This document shows, one piece after another, positions 1-6,931 of a stretch of DNA of 6,931 nucleotides. Made by a program: the position numbers and the translations under genes. The notes under the pieces were generated by a model, which had not been told where the DNA came from, ran no database searches, and saw only the letters and a list, made by a program, of their open reading frames with translations. Numbering within the stretch: position 1 is the stretch's first letter; each line of letters starts with the position of its first letter. The stretch is from Candidatus Cloacimonadota bacterium (GTDB lineage: Bacteria > Cloacimonadota > Cloacimonadia > JGIOTU-2): positions 1 through 6,931 of the forward strand of contig JACNJG010000217.1 in the NCBI GenBank assembly GCA_014382685.1, written 5' to 3'.

Positions 1-1
1 A

Positions 2-113
2 GGTGCAGGTTTATCTTGCACCGGAGTGCTCCTGTTATGGAGTGGTCCATGACAGCACATATTACGGCGCGAGAAGTAGAGTGGAAATGTACAATCCATC
101 GCTCCCATTCTTG
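2..113 (+). ncRNA. Possible structured RNA or leader: three consecutive hairpins upstream of gltX
   Basis: Three stem-loops can be drawn by eye. In the first, GGTGCAGG (2-9) pairs with CTTGCACC (15-22) around a 5-base loop. In the second, CTGTTATGGA (32-41) pairs with TCCATGACAG (46-55) around the loop GTGG, extended by GTG (26-28) with CAC (56-58) across a CTC bulge. In the third, bases 70-75 pair with 108-113, GAG (79-81) with CTC (102-104), and TGGA (82-85) with TCCA (95-98). No T-box sequence or other riboswitch consensus that I know is present, and no T-run follows the third hairpin. It could be a 5' leader of the gltX-glnS unit, the 3' part of an RNA gene starting outside the window, or chance folding inside an upstream coding region (see 3-143). 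No energy calculation was done. Confidence 0.3.
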
Positions 114-143
114 ACAAAGATTACCCGAAAAAAGTTTCTATAA
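3..143 (+). CDS. Possible 3' end of an unrecognised upstream gene (partial)
   Basis: The frame from base 3 is open for 46 codons from the left edge and ends with TAA at 141-143, 25 bases before gltX. The translation has a Cys-rich patch (ECSCYG) and ends in TRKKFL. I do not recognise a family, and no domain motif is visible. Two other frames are also open for some distance (one + frame to a TGA at 112-114, one - frame from 108 to the edge), so an open stretch this short means little. The same bases fold into three hairpins, which argues for RNA instead. The sequence to the left would settle which reading is right. Confidence 0.22.
   Translation: MQVYLAPECSCYGVVHDSTYYGARSRVEMYNPSLPFLTKITRKKFL
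111..142 (+). promoter_or_regulatory. Weak promoter candidate for gltX
   Basis: A perfect TTGACA lies at 111-116 and a TCTATA at 137-142. The 20-base spacer is longer than the usual 16-18, so the match is poor as a sigma70 promoter. If it works, transcription starts near 150 and the upstream hairpins are not part of the gltX message. Confidence 0.2.
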
Positions 144-168
144 AAAAATTAAAAAAGGAACATTTTTT

Positions 169-1617
169 ATGTCCGAATCAAAGAATCCTGATATTCGAGT
201 ACGCTTTGCCCCGAGTCCTACCGGCTATCTGCACGTTGGCGGACTTCGTACCGCTTTGTTCAACTACCTTTTCGCACGAAAAAATAACGGATCATTTATT
301 TTAAGGATTGAAGATACTGATCGCAAACGCCACATTCCCGGCGCACAGGAAGATTTACTGAAAACCATAAAAGAAGTTGGATTGGACTATGATGAAGGGC
401 CAGTCATTGGCGGTGAATACGGACCCTATATACAATCAGAAAGAAGTGATCTTTATAAAAAATACACACAGGAACTGATCGACAAGGGTGCTGCCTACTA
501 TTGCTTCTGCCATGAAGAGCGGCTGGAAAAACTACGGGATGAAGCAAAGGAAAATAACACCGCTGTCATGTATGACGGCAAATGCAGAAACCTCTCTCCG
601 GAAGAAGTACAGGAAAAGCTCTCACAAAATATTCCTCACGTGATACGCCTGAAAATTCCCAAGGAGGGCTCAACCGTATTTTATGATGCTGTCCGTGAAC
701 GCGTGGAAGTGGATAACGCACTTGTCGATGATCAGGTGATCATAAAATCGGACGGCTTCCCCACTTACCATCTGGCGAATGTTGTGGACGACCATCTTAT
801 GAAGATCAGCCACGTGATACGCGGAGAGGAATGGCTAATCAGCGTGCCGAAGCACATTTTCATGTACGAATCCCTCGGCTGGAAAGTGCCGAAGTTCGTG
901 CATTTACCCCTGCTGCTCAATCCCGATAAAACAAAACTCAGCAAACGGCAGGGTGATGTTGCGGTGGAAGATTATCTTGCAAAAGGATATCTGCCGGAAG
1001 CACTTATCAATTTCATTGCACTCCTCGGCTGGCACGCAAATGATGACAGAGAATTCTACACGCTTGAGGAACTTATCAAAGCATTTTCCCTTAAACGCAT
1101 CAGCAAATCCGGCGCTGTATTCGATGTGGAAAAACTCAATTGGATGAACGGTTCGTATCTGCGTAAGCTCGACCTTGGGTATATTGCAGAAAAAGCAAAA
1201 CCGTTTTTCAAAAAAGCAGGTATTGACATTTCCGATCATAAAAAATATCTTCGGGTTGTAGATAATGCACGCAACCGTGCAGCAACCATTCCCGAAATGA
1301 TCGTGCATTCCGAAATGTTCTACAAAGACCTGACGTTTACTGATAAAGATAAAGACATCATTTCCAAAGAAGAAGCTCAAAAATTGTTTGCATTCTGGAT
1401 AGAGAAATTGGGCACACAAGAGGAGTGGTCAGAAGAAGAAATAAAAAATCTTGTGAAAGAGACAACCAATGCCCTTGGTGTGAAAGGCAAAGAGCTGTAT
1501 TTCCCACTGCGTCTCGCACTTTTTGGTGAAGTCCACGGGCCGGATATTCCTACATTAATTGACATTCTTGGAACAAAAGAAGCAATTGCACGCCTGAAAA
1601 GCGGTTTGAATGCATAA
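169..1617 (+). CDS. gltX: Glutamate--tRNA ligase (GluRS)
   Basis: Cytoplasmic class I aminoacyl-tRNA synthetase that attaches glutamate to tRNAGlu using ATP. At 482 aa it has the usual length for bacterial GluRS. The Rossmann-fold catalytic core opens with PSPTGYLHVGG (residues 16-25, the HIGH signature as HVGG). The second ATP motif is KLSKR (256-260), inside the typical LLNPDKTKLSKRQGDV block. Residues C112, C114, Y135 and C139 match the zinc-binding pattern (CxC...Y...C) of the acceptor-binding insertion of many bacterial GluRS. The helical anticodon-binding part covers about 320-482, including the typical LRLALFG segment. The ATG at 169 has GGAA (157-160) at suitable distance, and the protein begins just before the conserved core. 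glnS follows after 14 bases. Because a GlnRS is encoded next door, this enzyme is probably specific for tRNAGlu; I infer that rather than read it from anticodon-contact residues. Confidence 0.97.
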   Translation: MSESKNPDIRVRFAPSPTGYLHVGGLRTALFNYLFARKNNGSFILRIEDTDRKRHIPGAQEDLLKTIKEVGLDYDEGPVIGGEYGPYIQSERSDLYKKYTQELIDKGAAYYCFCHEERLEKLRDEAKENNTAVMYDGKCRNLSPEEVQEKLSQNIPHVIRLKIPKEGSTVFYDAVRERVEVDNALVDDQVIIKSDGFPTYHLANVVDDHLMKISHVIRGEEWLISVPKHIFMYESLGWKVPKFVHLPLLLNPDKTKLSKRQGDVAVEDYLAKGYLPEALINFIALLGWHANDDREFYTLEELIKAFSLKRISKSGAVFDVEKLNWMNGSYLRKLDLGYIAEKAKPFFKKAGIDISDHKKYLRVVDNARNRAATIPEMIVHSEMFYKDLTFTDKDKDIISKEEAQKLFAFWIEKLGTQEEWSEEEIKNLVKETTNALGVKGKELYFPLRLALFGEVHGPDIPTLIDILGTKEAIARLKSGLNA

Positions 1618-1631
1618 TTCATAGGAGCACA

Positions 1632-3356
<1,725 letters not shown>

Positions 3357-3365
3357 CCACCCGTC

Positions 3366-3419
3366 TTCGTTACACTACGCCGAGGCAGGCGAAAAAACAC
3401 GAAAGCACACGAATGAAAA
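3366..3419. repeat. Probable dispersed-repeat remnant with 10-base periodic units
   Basis: Starting at 3381, units beginning with CGA recur at 3390, 3400 and 3410: CGAAAAAACA, CGAAAGCACA, CGAATGAAAA. They are preceded by CTTCGTTACACTACGCCGAG (3365-3384). This wording, CACGAA-type units beside a TTCG...ACGCCGAGGCAGGCG block, resembles degenerate intergenic repeats I recall from several genomes of uncultured anaerobic bacteria, where they often yield spurious small ORFs. Only one copy is inside this window, so the dispersed nature is inferred. Confidence 0.4.
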
Positions 3420-3454
3420 AGTTGATTAGAAATTATTCTTCATTATCTTTTTGC

Positions 3455-3481
3455 TTCTCTGCGACTTCGCGAGAAATTTTT
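3455..3481 (+). terminator. Probable intrinsic terminator after gltX-glnS
   Basis: TTCTC (3455-3459) pairs with GAGAA (3471-3475) and GCG (3461-3463) with CGC (3468-3470). There is one bulged T at 3460 and the loop ACTT. A five-T run follows at 3477-3481. Its position about 100 bases after the glnS stop suits a terminator of the synthetase unit. The stem wording also resembles repeat-derived intergenic sequence, so the hairpin may come from the same element as the CGA units. Confidence 0.5.
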
Positions 3482-3487
3482 CACGAC

Positions 3488-3507
3488 AACTTGTTGATAA
3501 GTTTTTT
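3488..3507 (+). terminator. Second, weaker terminator-like hairpin
   Basis: AACTT (3488-3492) pairs with AAGTT (3499-3503) around a 6-base loop, and the T-run extends through 3507. The stem has only one G-C pair and would be weak alone. Placed just after the hairpin at 3455-3481, it could act as a backup terminator. Confidence 0.3.
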
Positions 3508-3553
3508 AAAGTGTCTAAGCAACCATAATTTTTTCACTATAAAGAGGTAAACT

Positions 3554-4372
3554 ATGGATCTACAAAAAATCCTTTGCAAAGATTCGATCGCAATCGATGA
3601 TTCTTTGAAAGACAAAGATGCAGTCCTTCATAAAATTGCAGATATGGCTGCAACCTGTCCGGGACTTGTTAAGTATAAACCCGAAAATCTTTATGATAAG
3701 CTTGCAGATCGAGAAGACTTACTCTCGACAGGTATCGGTAAGGGTATTGCACTTCCACACTGCACATTGGATGATCTCGATGATTTTGTGATCGGGATCC
3801 TAATCGTGCCTTCCGGCGTAAATTTCAAGGCGATCGATAAGAAGAAAGTAAAACTTTTCATCTTCATTTTTGCTCCGAAATCCAAACGAAATGACCATAT
3901 CAGCTATCTTGCACGCATATCTCAGATATTGCAATCTCCGGAAACTGTCGAAGAGATCGTGAGCCAGACAGATTCTGAAAAGGTCTATGAGGTCTTCTCT
4001 AAACACGTTGCGCTCAAAGAAGAAACCGAATATAAACCGGCTGTAGAGAACACCCTTTTCCATGTATTTGTTCAAATCGAGGATAAATTCGAGGACTTGC
4101 TTCAGATATTTTCGGAGATCGCCGAAGCTCACGTTTCAGTAGTTGACGCGAACAATCCGGGATACTATCTGCATGCACTACCGCTTTTTGCGAGCTTCTG
4201 GAACGAAAGCGAAAAAGGATTCAATAAGATCATCGTGGCGGTTGTTCCTAAAAAACTCTCAAATGAAGTTCTGCGCCAGGTAAAAACTATGATGAGCGGA
4301 CTGAAAAACAAAGACGGCATTCTTGTGATAACCAATGATGTGGGCTATTTTTCGGGCAGCTTGAACAAATAG
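3554..4372 (+). CDS. PTS EIIA type-2 (PtsN-like) protein with a C-terminal PII-like domain
   Basis: Residues 1-150 form a PTS EIIA type-2 domain of the fructose/mannitol/nitrogen-PTS class. The active-site region is LSTGIGKGIALPHC (57-70), where H69 matches the phosphorylated histidine. A second conserved-type histidine, H115, lies in NDHISYLARI. After a short charged linker (about 151-164), residues 165-272 form a second domain with an apparent beta-alpha-beta-beta-alpha-beta order, suggesting a PII/CutA-like ferredoxin fold: strands near 167-175, 193-198 and 225-231, helices near 177-191 and 235-250. At 272 aa it is much longer than PtsN (about 160). AAAGAGGT (3541-3548) supports the ATG. 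The antiporter gene starts 10 bases after its stop. No HPr, enzyme I or sugar permease is nearby, so a regulatory role, most likely controlling the antiporter, fits better than sugar transport. The EIIA call is firm; the PII-like call is a guess from the predicted fold pattern. Confidence 0.85.
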   Translation: MDLQKILCKDSIAIDDSLKDKDAVLHKIADMAATCPGLVKYKPENLYDKLADREDLLSTGIGKGIALPHCTLDDLDDFVIGILIVPSGVNFKAIDKKKVKLFIFIFAPKSKRNDHISYLARISQILQSPETVEEIVSQTDSEKVYEVFSKHVALKEETEYKPAVENTLFHVFVQIEDKFEDLLQIFSEIAEAHVSVVDANNPGYYLHALPLFASFWNESEKGFNKIIVAVVPKKLSNEVLRQVKTMMSGLKNKDGILVITNDVGYFSGSLNK

Positions 4373-4382
4373 AGAAACCATT

Positions 4383-5678
4383 ATGAACTTTCTAACTTCG
4401 ATCCAACACTATTTTCAAGTCCATTCGCTACCAATACTCGCATTGATCGGTTTGGTTGCACTACTGAGCTTTTATTTCGGCAAACTCACCAAAGCAATTC
4501 GTCTGCCTTTGATTATCGGATATATGTTCTTCGGTGTGCTAATTGGACCTTCTTTTTTGGGAATTTTCTCACAATCAATACAGAGCCAGCTCTCCTTTAT
4601 TACTGAGATCGCTCTCGGTTTTGTTGCCCTTACAATCGGTCTCGAACTCAATCTGAACGATCTGAAAAAGCAGGGATCCGGCATCATTTCAATTATTTTT
4701 GCCGAATCCTTCGGTGCGTTTATACTGGTTTTCTTTGCTGTATTGCTCGTTACAAAAAACATTCCTCTTGCCCTCATTTTTGGTTCGATAGCTCCTGCAA
4801 GTGCGCCTGCAGGAACAGTTGCGATCATAAAAGAATACCGCGCAAAAGGCACTCTGACAAAAGCCCTGTATGCAGTTGTCGGATTCGATGACGGGCTGGG
4901 AATTATTTTATTTGGATTTGCATCAGCTATTGCAAAAAATATTCTGCTCAATCAAACAGGCACTTCATCCGGGGGCTTCTTTGCCCTGATACTAACACCG
5001 ATGAAGGAAATTGCATTGAGCATTATTATCGGATTGATCGTTGGAGCTCTCTTTTGTATTTTAGTGAGAAAATTGAAAAACTCGAGCGATTATTTCGTTC
5101 ATATATTCGGCATAGTGCTTCTTATGGTCGGACTCTCCCGCGCATTTCATCTTTCATTGATCCTCACCAATATGACTGCCGGCATTTTGATCATAAACAC
5201 CCAGCGGCGCAATCTTATTGAGACCATGCACAGGGAGCTCACGAATGTCATTCCGCTTCTGTTCATTCTTTTCTTCACCCTTGCAGGAACAAACCTTCAT
5301 ATTGGTGGATTGCCTTCTCTTGGATTGCTCGGAATTGTATATATTATAGCTCGATCCGCAGGACTGGTCTGTGGATCGCGTCTCGGAGCGCTTTTTGGAC
5401 ATGTTTCCAAGAATGTGCGTAATTATGTCGGACTTGGCATACTTTCCCAGGCAGGTGTAGCTATTGGGCTTTCTCTCATTGTGAAACAGGATTTCAGCGG
5501 ATTGGGAAAAGTTATTGAAAGCACCGGGAAATCTCTTGTCACAAGCGGCGACCAGATCGGCACGATAGTAATTACTACTGTGACCGCCACCTGTATTTTC
5601 TTCGAGATCATCGGTCCCATTCTCACGAAAATTGCTCTAAAAAAAGCAGGTGAGATCAATGTCGAGGAGCAAGAATAA
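4383..5678 (+). CDS. Cation:proton antiporter, CPA2 family (Na+/H+ or K+/H+ exchanger)
   Basis: Inner-membrane ion exchanger of the Na_H_Exchanger family. The 431 aa hold about 12-13 hydrophobic segments (around 15-33, 42-60, 70-88, 99-124, 128-149, 160-187, 203-228, 238-273, 287-302, 311-331, 347-368 and 391-418). The broken-helix motif of the ion site appears as ASAPAGTVAII (139-149), followed by the Asp pair D169-D170 in VVGFDDGLGI. Paired aspartates here are typical of electrogenic Na+/H+ exchangers such as NapA and NhaA. R324 in the segment at 311-331 may stand in for the core Lys/Arg of those proteins. LGILSQAGVAIGLSLI (351-366) is another family-typical stretch. The protein ends with a short tail and lacks the TrkA-N/RCK domain of KefB/KefC. 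No strong Shine-Dalgarno precedes the ATG (only AGAGAAA), which suggests coupling to translation of the EIIA-like gene 10 bases upstream. The transported ion cannot be read from the sequence. Confidence 0.92.
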   Translation: MNFLTSIQHYFQVHSLPILALIGLVALLSFYFGKLTKAIRLPLIIGYMFFGVLIGPSFLGIFSQSIQSQLSFITEIALGFVALTIGLELNLNDLKKQGSGIISIIFAESFGAFILVFFAVLLVTKNIPLALIFGSIAPASAPAGTVAIIKEYRAKGTLTKALYAVVGFDDGLGIILFGFASAIAKNILLNQTGTSSGGFFALILTPMKEIALSIIIGLIVGALFCILVRKLKNSSDYFVHIFGIVLLMVGLSRAFHLSLILTNMTAGILIINTQRRNLIETMHRELTNVIPLLFILFFTLAGTNLHIGGLPSLGLLGIVYIIARSAGLVCGSRLGALFGHVSKNVRNYVGLGILSQAGVAIGLSLIVKQDFSGLGKVIESTGKSLVTSGDQIGTIVITTVTATCIFFEIIGPILTKIALKKAGEINVEEQE

Positions 5679-5684
5679 CATCAA

Positions 5685-6806
5685 ATGTTTAGATTAATAA
5701 AAGGACAGCAGCAGCCACATGCGACTCTCACACAGCTCATAAATGAAGGAAAAGCCGGGCAAAGCTATCTTTTTTACGGTCCCGCAGGTGTGGGAAAACT
5801 TGCCACTGCCCTTGAATTCGCCAAGATCATCAATTGCAAACATCCGGACAATGGCGCCGATGAAACTTGCTCTTCCTGCCATAAGATCGACTCCTTCTCC
5901 CACCCTGATGTTGACCTGATTTTTCCTACACCAAAATTCGATGTGTCCGACGAAGGTGAGTATAAGAAGAAGGAAGACCAGCAGCAAGTGCAGGCATATA
6001 TTGAGCAGCTAAAACTCACACCCTATGAGAGGATGCCATTTGGCAAATCAACAGCTATTCATATTGATAAAATACGCACAATCCAACGAAAACTGCGCTA
6101 TCGCCCAAATGAAGGAAATTGCCGTGTTGTGATCATCGTACAAGCAGAAGAAATGACAGTTCAGGCAGCCAATGCCTTTCTTAAAACCCTCGAAGAACCG
6201 CCTTCTTACGCGGCAATAATTCTCACCACAACCAATGATTCCAGATTGCTCCCCACGATCATTTCACGCTGTCAGAGAGTCCGCTTTAATGCAATACCGT
6301 CCCAGATCATCGAGGAGCATCTCATTCAGCACTATTATATCGAAACGGCTTTAGCACGAATCAGTGCAAGAATCGCAAACGGAAGTATGGCAAAGGCAAT
6401 TCAGCTTTCAAAAACAGATTTCATCGAAGCCCGTAAAATGGCACTCGACATTATTGATGCACTGATGAAGGACAATCTCGCAACGATCCGCAGAATCGCT
6501 CAAAATTTTGTGAATAATCGCAATGAAGAGCTCCTCAAAGACATTTTGGATTTTCTCGCGATCTGGTTTGATGATGTTTGTAGATACACGCATGGCTCGG
6601 AAACTATCTCCAATATCGATCATGAAGACAAGTTGCAGGAATTTTTGGATATGTATCAAATTTCCGACAGGATCATACAAAATATTGTTCTTTTGCTGGA
6701 AGAAAGCAAACGCATGTTAGACGGACATGTTCATCATGAACTGGTCCTGATCAATACTTATTATGAACTCCGAAAGCGAATTCATTCTAAAGGTATTTTC
6801 CTCTAA
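5685..6806 (+). CDS. holB: DNA polymerase III subunit delta' (clamp loader)
   Basis: AAA+ subunit of the clamp loader that puts the beta sliding clamp onto primed DNA. At 373 aa it is slightly longer than E. coli HolB (334). Walker A is GPAGVGK (32-38). A zinc region has C51, C62 and C65, then HPD (73-75). Past a long charged insertion (about 84-120), the core shows IHIDKIRTIQ (125-134), VVIIVQAEEM (148-157), AANAFLKTLEEPP (161-173) and the arginine-finger SRC motif (194-196). The helical oligomerisation domain fills the rest. It lacks the DnaX-type N-terminus (RPxxFxxVVGQ) and tail, which favours delta' over tau/gamma. The ATG is the only start after an in-frame stop at 5676-5678. GAGGAG (5664-5669) lies inside the antiporter end, 15 bases away, longer than usual. 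The 6-base gap suggests co-transcription with the antiporter. The fourth cysteine usual in the zinc site is not visible. Confidence 0.93.
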   Translation: MFRLIKGQQQPHATLTQLINEGKAGQSYLFYGPAGVGKLATALEFAKIINCKHPDNGADETCSSCHKIDSFSHPDVDLIFPTPKFDVSDEGEYKKKEDQQQVQAYIEQLKLTPYERMPFGKSTAIHIDKIRTIQRKLRYRPNEGNCRVVIIVQAEEMTVQAANAFLKTLEEPPSYAAIILTTTNDSRLLPTIISRCQRVRFNAIPSQIIEEHLIQHYYIETALARISARIANGSMAKAIQLSKTDFIEARKMALDIIDALMKDNLATIRRIAQNFVNNRNEELLKDILDFLAIWFDDVCRYTHGSETISNIDHEDKLQEFLDMYQISDRIIQNIVLLLEESKRMLDGHVHHELVLINTYYELRKRIHSKGIFL

Positions 6807-6813
6807 AATTTTT
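6795..6813 (+). terminator. Very weak terminator-like sequence at the holB stop
   Basis: ATTTT (6795-6799) can pair with AAAAT (6805-6809), followed by T through 6813. The stem is A-T only and overlaps the last codons of holB. It is the only terminator-like structure between holB and the next promoter. Confidence 0.15.
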
Positions 6814-6827
6814 AATGGCACAAAATA

Positions 6828-6855
6828 TTGACAGCAATTTTTCGAAATTTAGAAT
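6828..6855 (+). promoter_or_regulatory. Sigma70-type promoter for the gene at 6909
   Basis: TTGACA (6828-6833, perfect -35) is followed after 16 bases by TAGAAT (6850-6855, five of six to TATAAT). Transcription would start near 6862, giving a leader of about 45 bases. The surroundings are AT-rich and lie just after the holB stop, so this begins a new transcription unit. Confidence 0.7.
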
Positions 6856-6864
6856 AATACAAGT

Positions 6865-6912
6865 ATGAAAAAGAAAATGAAACCAAAAAAAACTTATATG
6901 GAGGTAGCATGA
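6865..6912 (+). other. Possible 15-codon leader ORF (MKKKMKPKKTYMEVA)
   Basis: This small ORF starts about 3 bases after the predicted transcription start and ends at TGA 6910-6912, overlapping the next ATG (6909-6911). It has no Shine-Dalgarno of its own, so it would be a nearly leaderless message. It is Lys-rich because the leader is A-rich, and may be chance. Confidence 0.12.
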
Positions 6913-6931
6913 AAAAATTAGCTATTTTAGT
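6909..6931 (+). CDS. Start of the next gene (partial, product unknown)
   Basis: The ATG at 6909 has an ideal ribosome binding site, GGAGG (6900-6904), four bases upstream, and a good promoter at 6828-6855. Only MKKLAIL and part of another codon are inside the window. A Lys-Lys start followed by hydrophobic residues would suit a signal peptide but also many cytoplasmic proteins, so no function can be given. Confidence 0.7.

Larger units (their letters stand above)
3357..3553 (+). other. 197-base intergenic region between glnS and the EIIA-like gene
   Basis: No real gene is visible. From left to right it holds a GC-richer segment with a small inverted repeat (CGCC at 3379-3382, GGCG at 3388-3391), a short run of 10-base CGA-starting units (3381-3419), an AT-rich stretch, two hairpins followed by T-runs (3455-3481 and 3488-3507), and the ribosome binding site AAAGAGGT (3541-3548) of the next gene. 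A promoter for that gene should lie between about 3500 and 3545. CATAAT (3524-3529) is a possible -10 box, but I see no convincing -35 at the right distance. Confidence 0.7.

Noticed and set aside
1..168. T-box riboswitch or tRNA gene before gltX
   Set aside because: No T-box bulge sequence (AGGGTGG-type), no terminator/antiterminator pair, and no T-arm GGTTCGA motif or tRNA cloverleaf.
904..1419. 171-aa open frame on the - strand inside gltX
   Set aside because: Antisense to conserved GluRS coding sequence, with Phe/Cys-rich shadow composition and no family resemblance.
3494..3529. TTGATA plus CATAAT as a promoter for the EIIA-like gene
   Set aside because: The 24-base spacer is too long for a sigma70 promoter, and TTGATA lies within the second terminator-like hairpin.
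4472..4951. 159-aa open frame on the - strand inside the antiporter gene
   Set aside because: Antisense shadow of a membrane-protein gene, with no motif or plausible start context.

Overview
The window is a compact, mostly housekeeping stretch of a bacterial chromosome. Five complete genes all lie on the + strand, and the first codons of a sixth sit at the right edge. Order: gltX (glutamyl-tRNA synthetase), glnS (glutaminyl-tRNA synthetase), a 197-base gap, a PTS EIIA-type protein with an extra C-terminal domain, a CPA2-type cation:proton antiporter, holB (DNA polymerase III delta'), then a new transcription unit.

Organism: base composition is moderately AT-rich, with AGGAG-type ribosome binding sites and tight gene spacing. 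Three things lean towards the FCB superphylum (Bacteroidota, Cloacimonadota, Ignavibacteria and relatives): a bacterial GlnRS, a HolB with a long insertion between its zinc region and its ATPase core, and an intergenic sequence resembling repeat debris that I recall from genomes of uncultured anaerobes. Cloacimonadota is my best guess, at low confidence and with no search behind it.

Layout: bases 1-168 hold no gene I recognise. They contain three consecutive predicted hairpins and, as an alternative, an unrecognised open frame ending at 143. gltX and glnS (169-3356) are 14 bases apart and look like one transcription unit that charges tRNAGlu and tRNAGln. The gap 3357-3553 carries a short repetitive segment and two terminator-like hairpins. 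The EIIA-like gene and the antiporter gene (3554-5678) are 10 bases apart and probably form a functional pair in which a soluble PTS-like/PII-like protein controls an ion exchanger. holB follows after 6 bases and probably rides on the same transcript. A clear sigma70-type promoter (TTGACA, 16 bases, TAGAAT) lies after holB and starts the next gene at 6909.

I see no mobile element, CRISPR array, rRNA or tRNA gene, prophage or defence system. The most interesting points are the EIIA/PII-like protein paired with the antiporter, and the structured leader before gltX.
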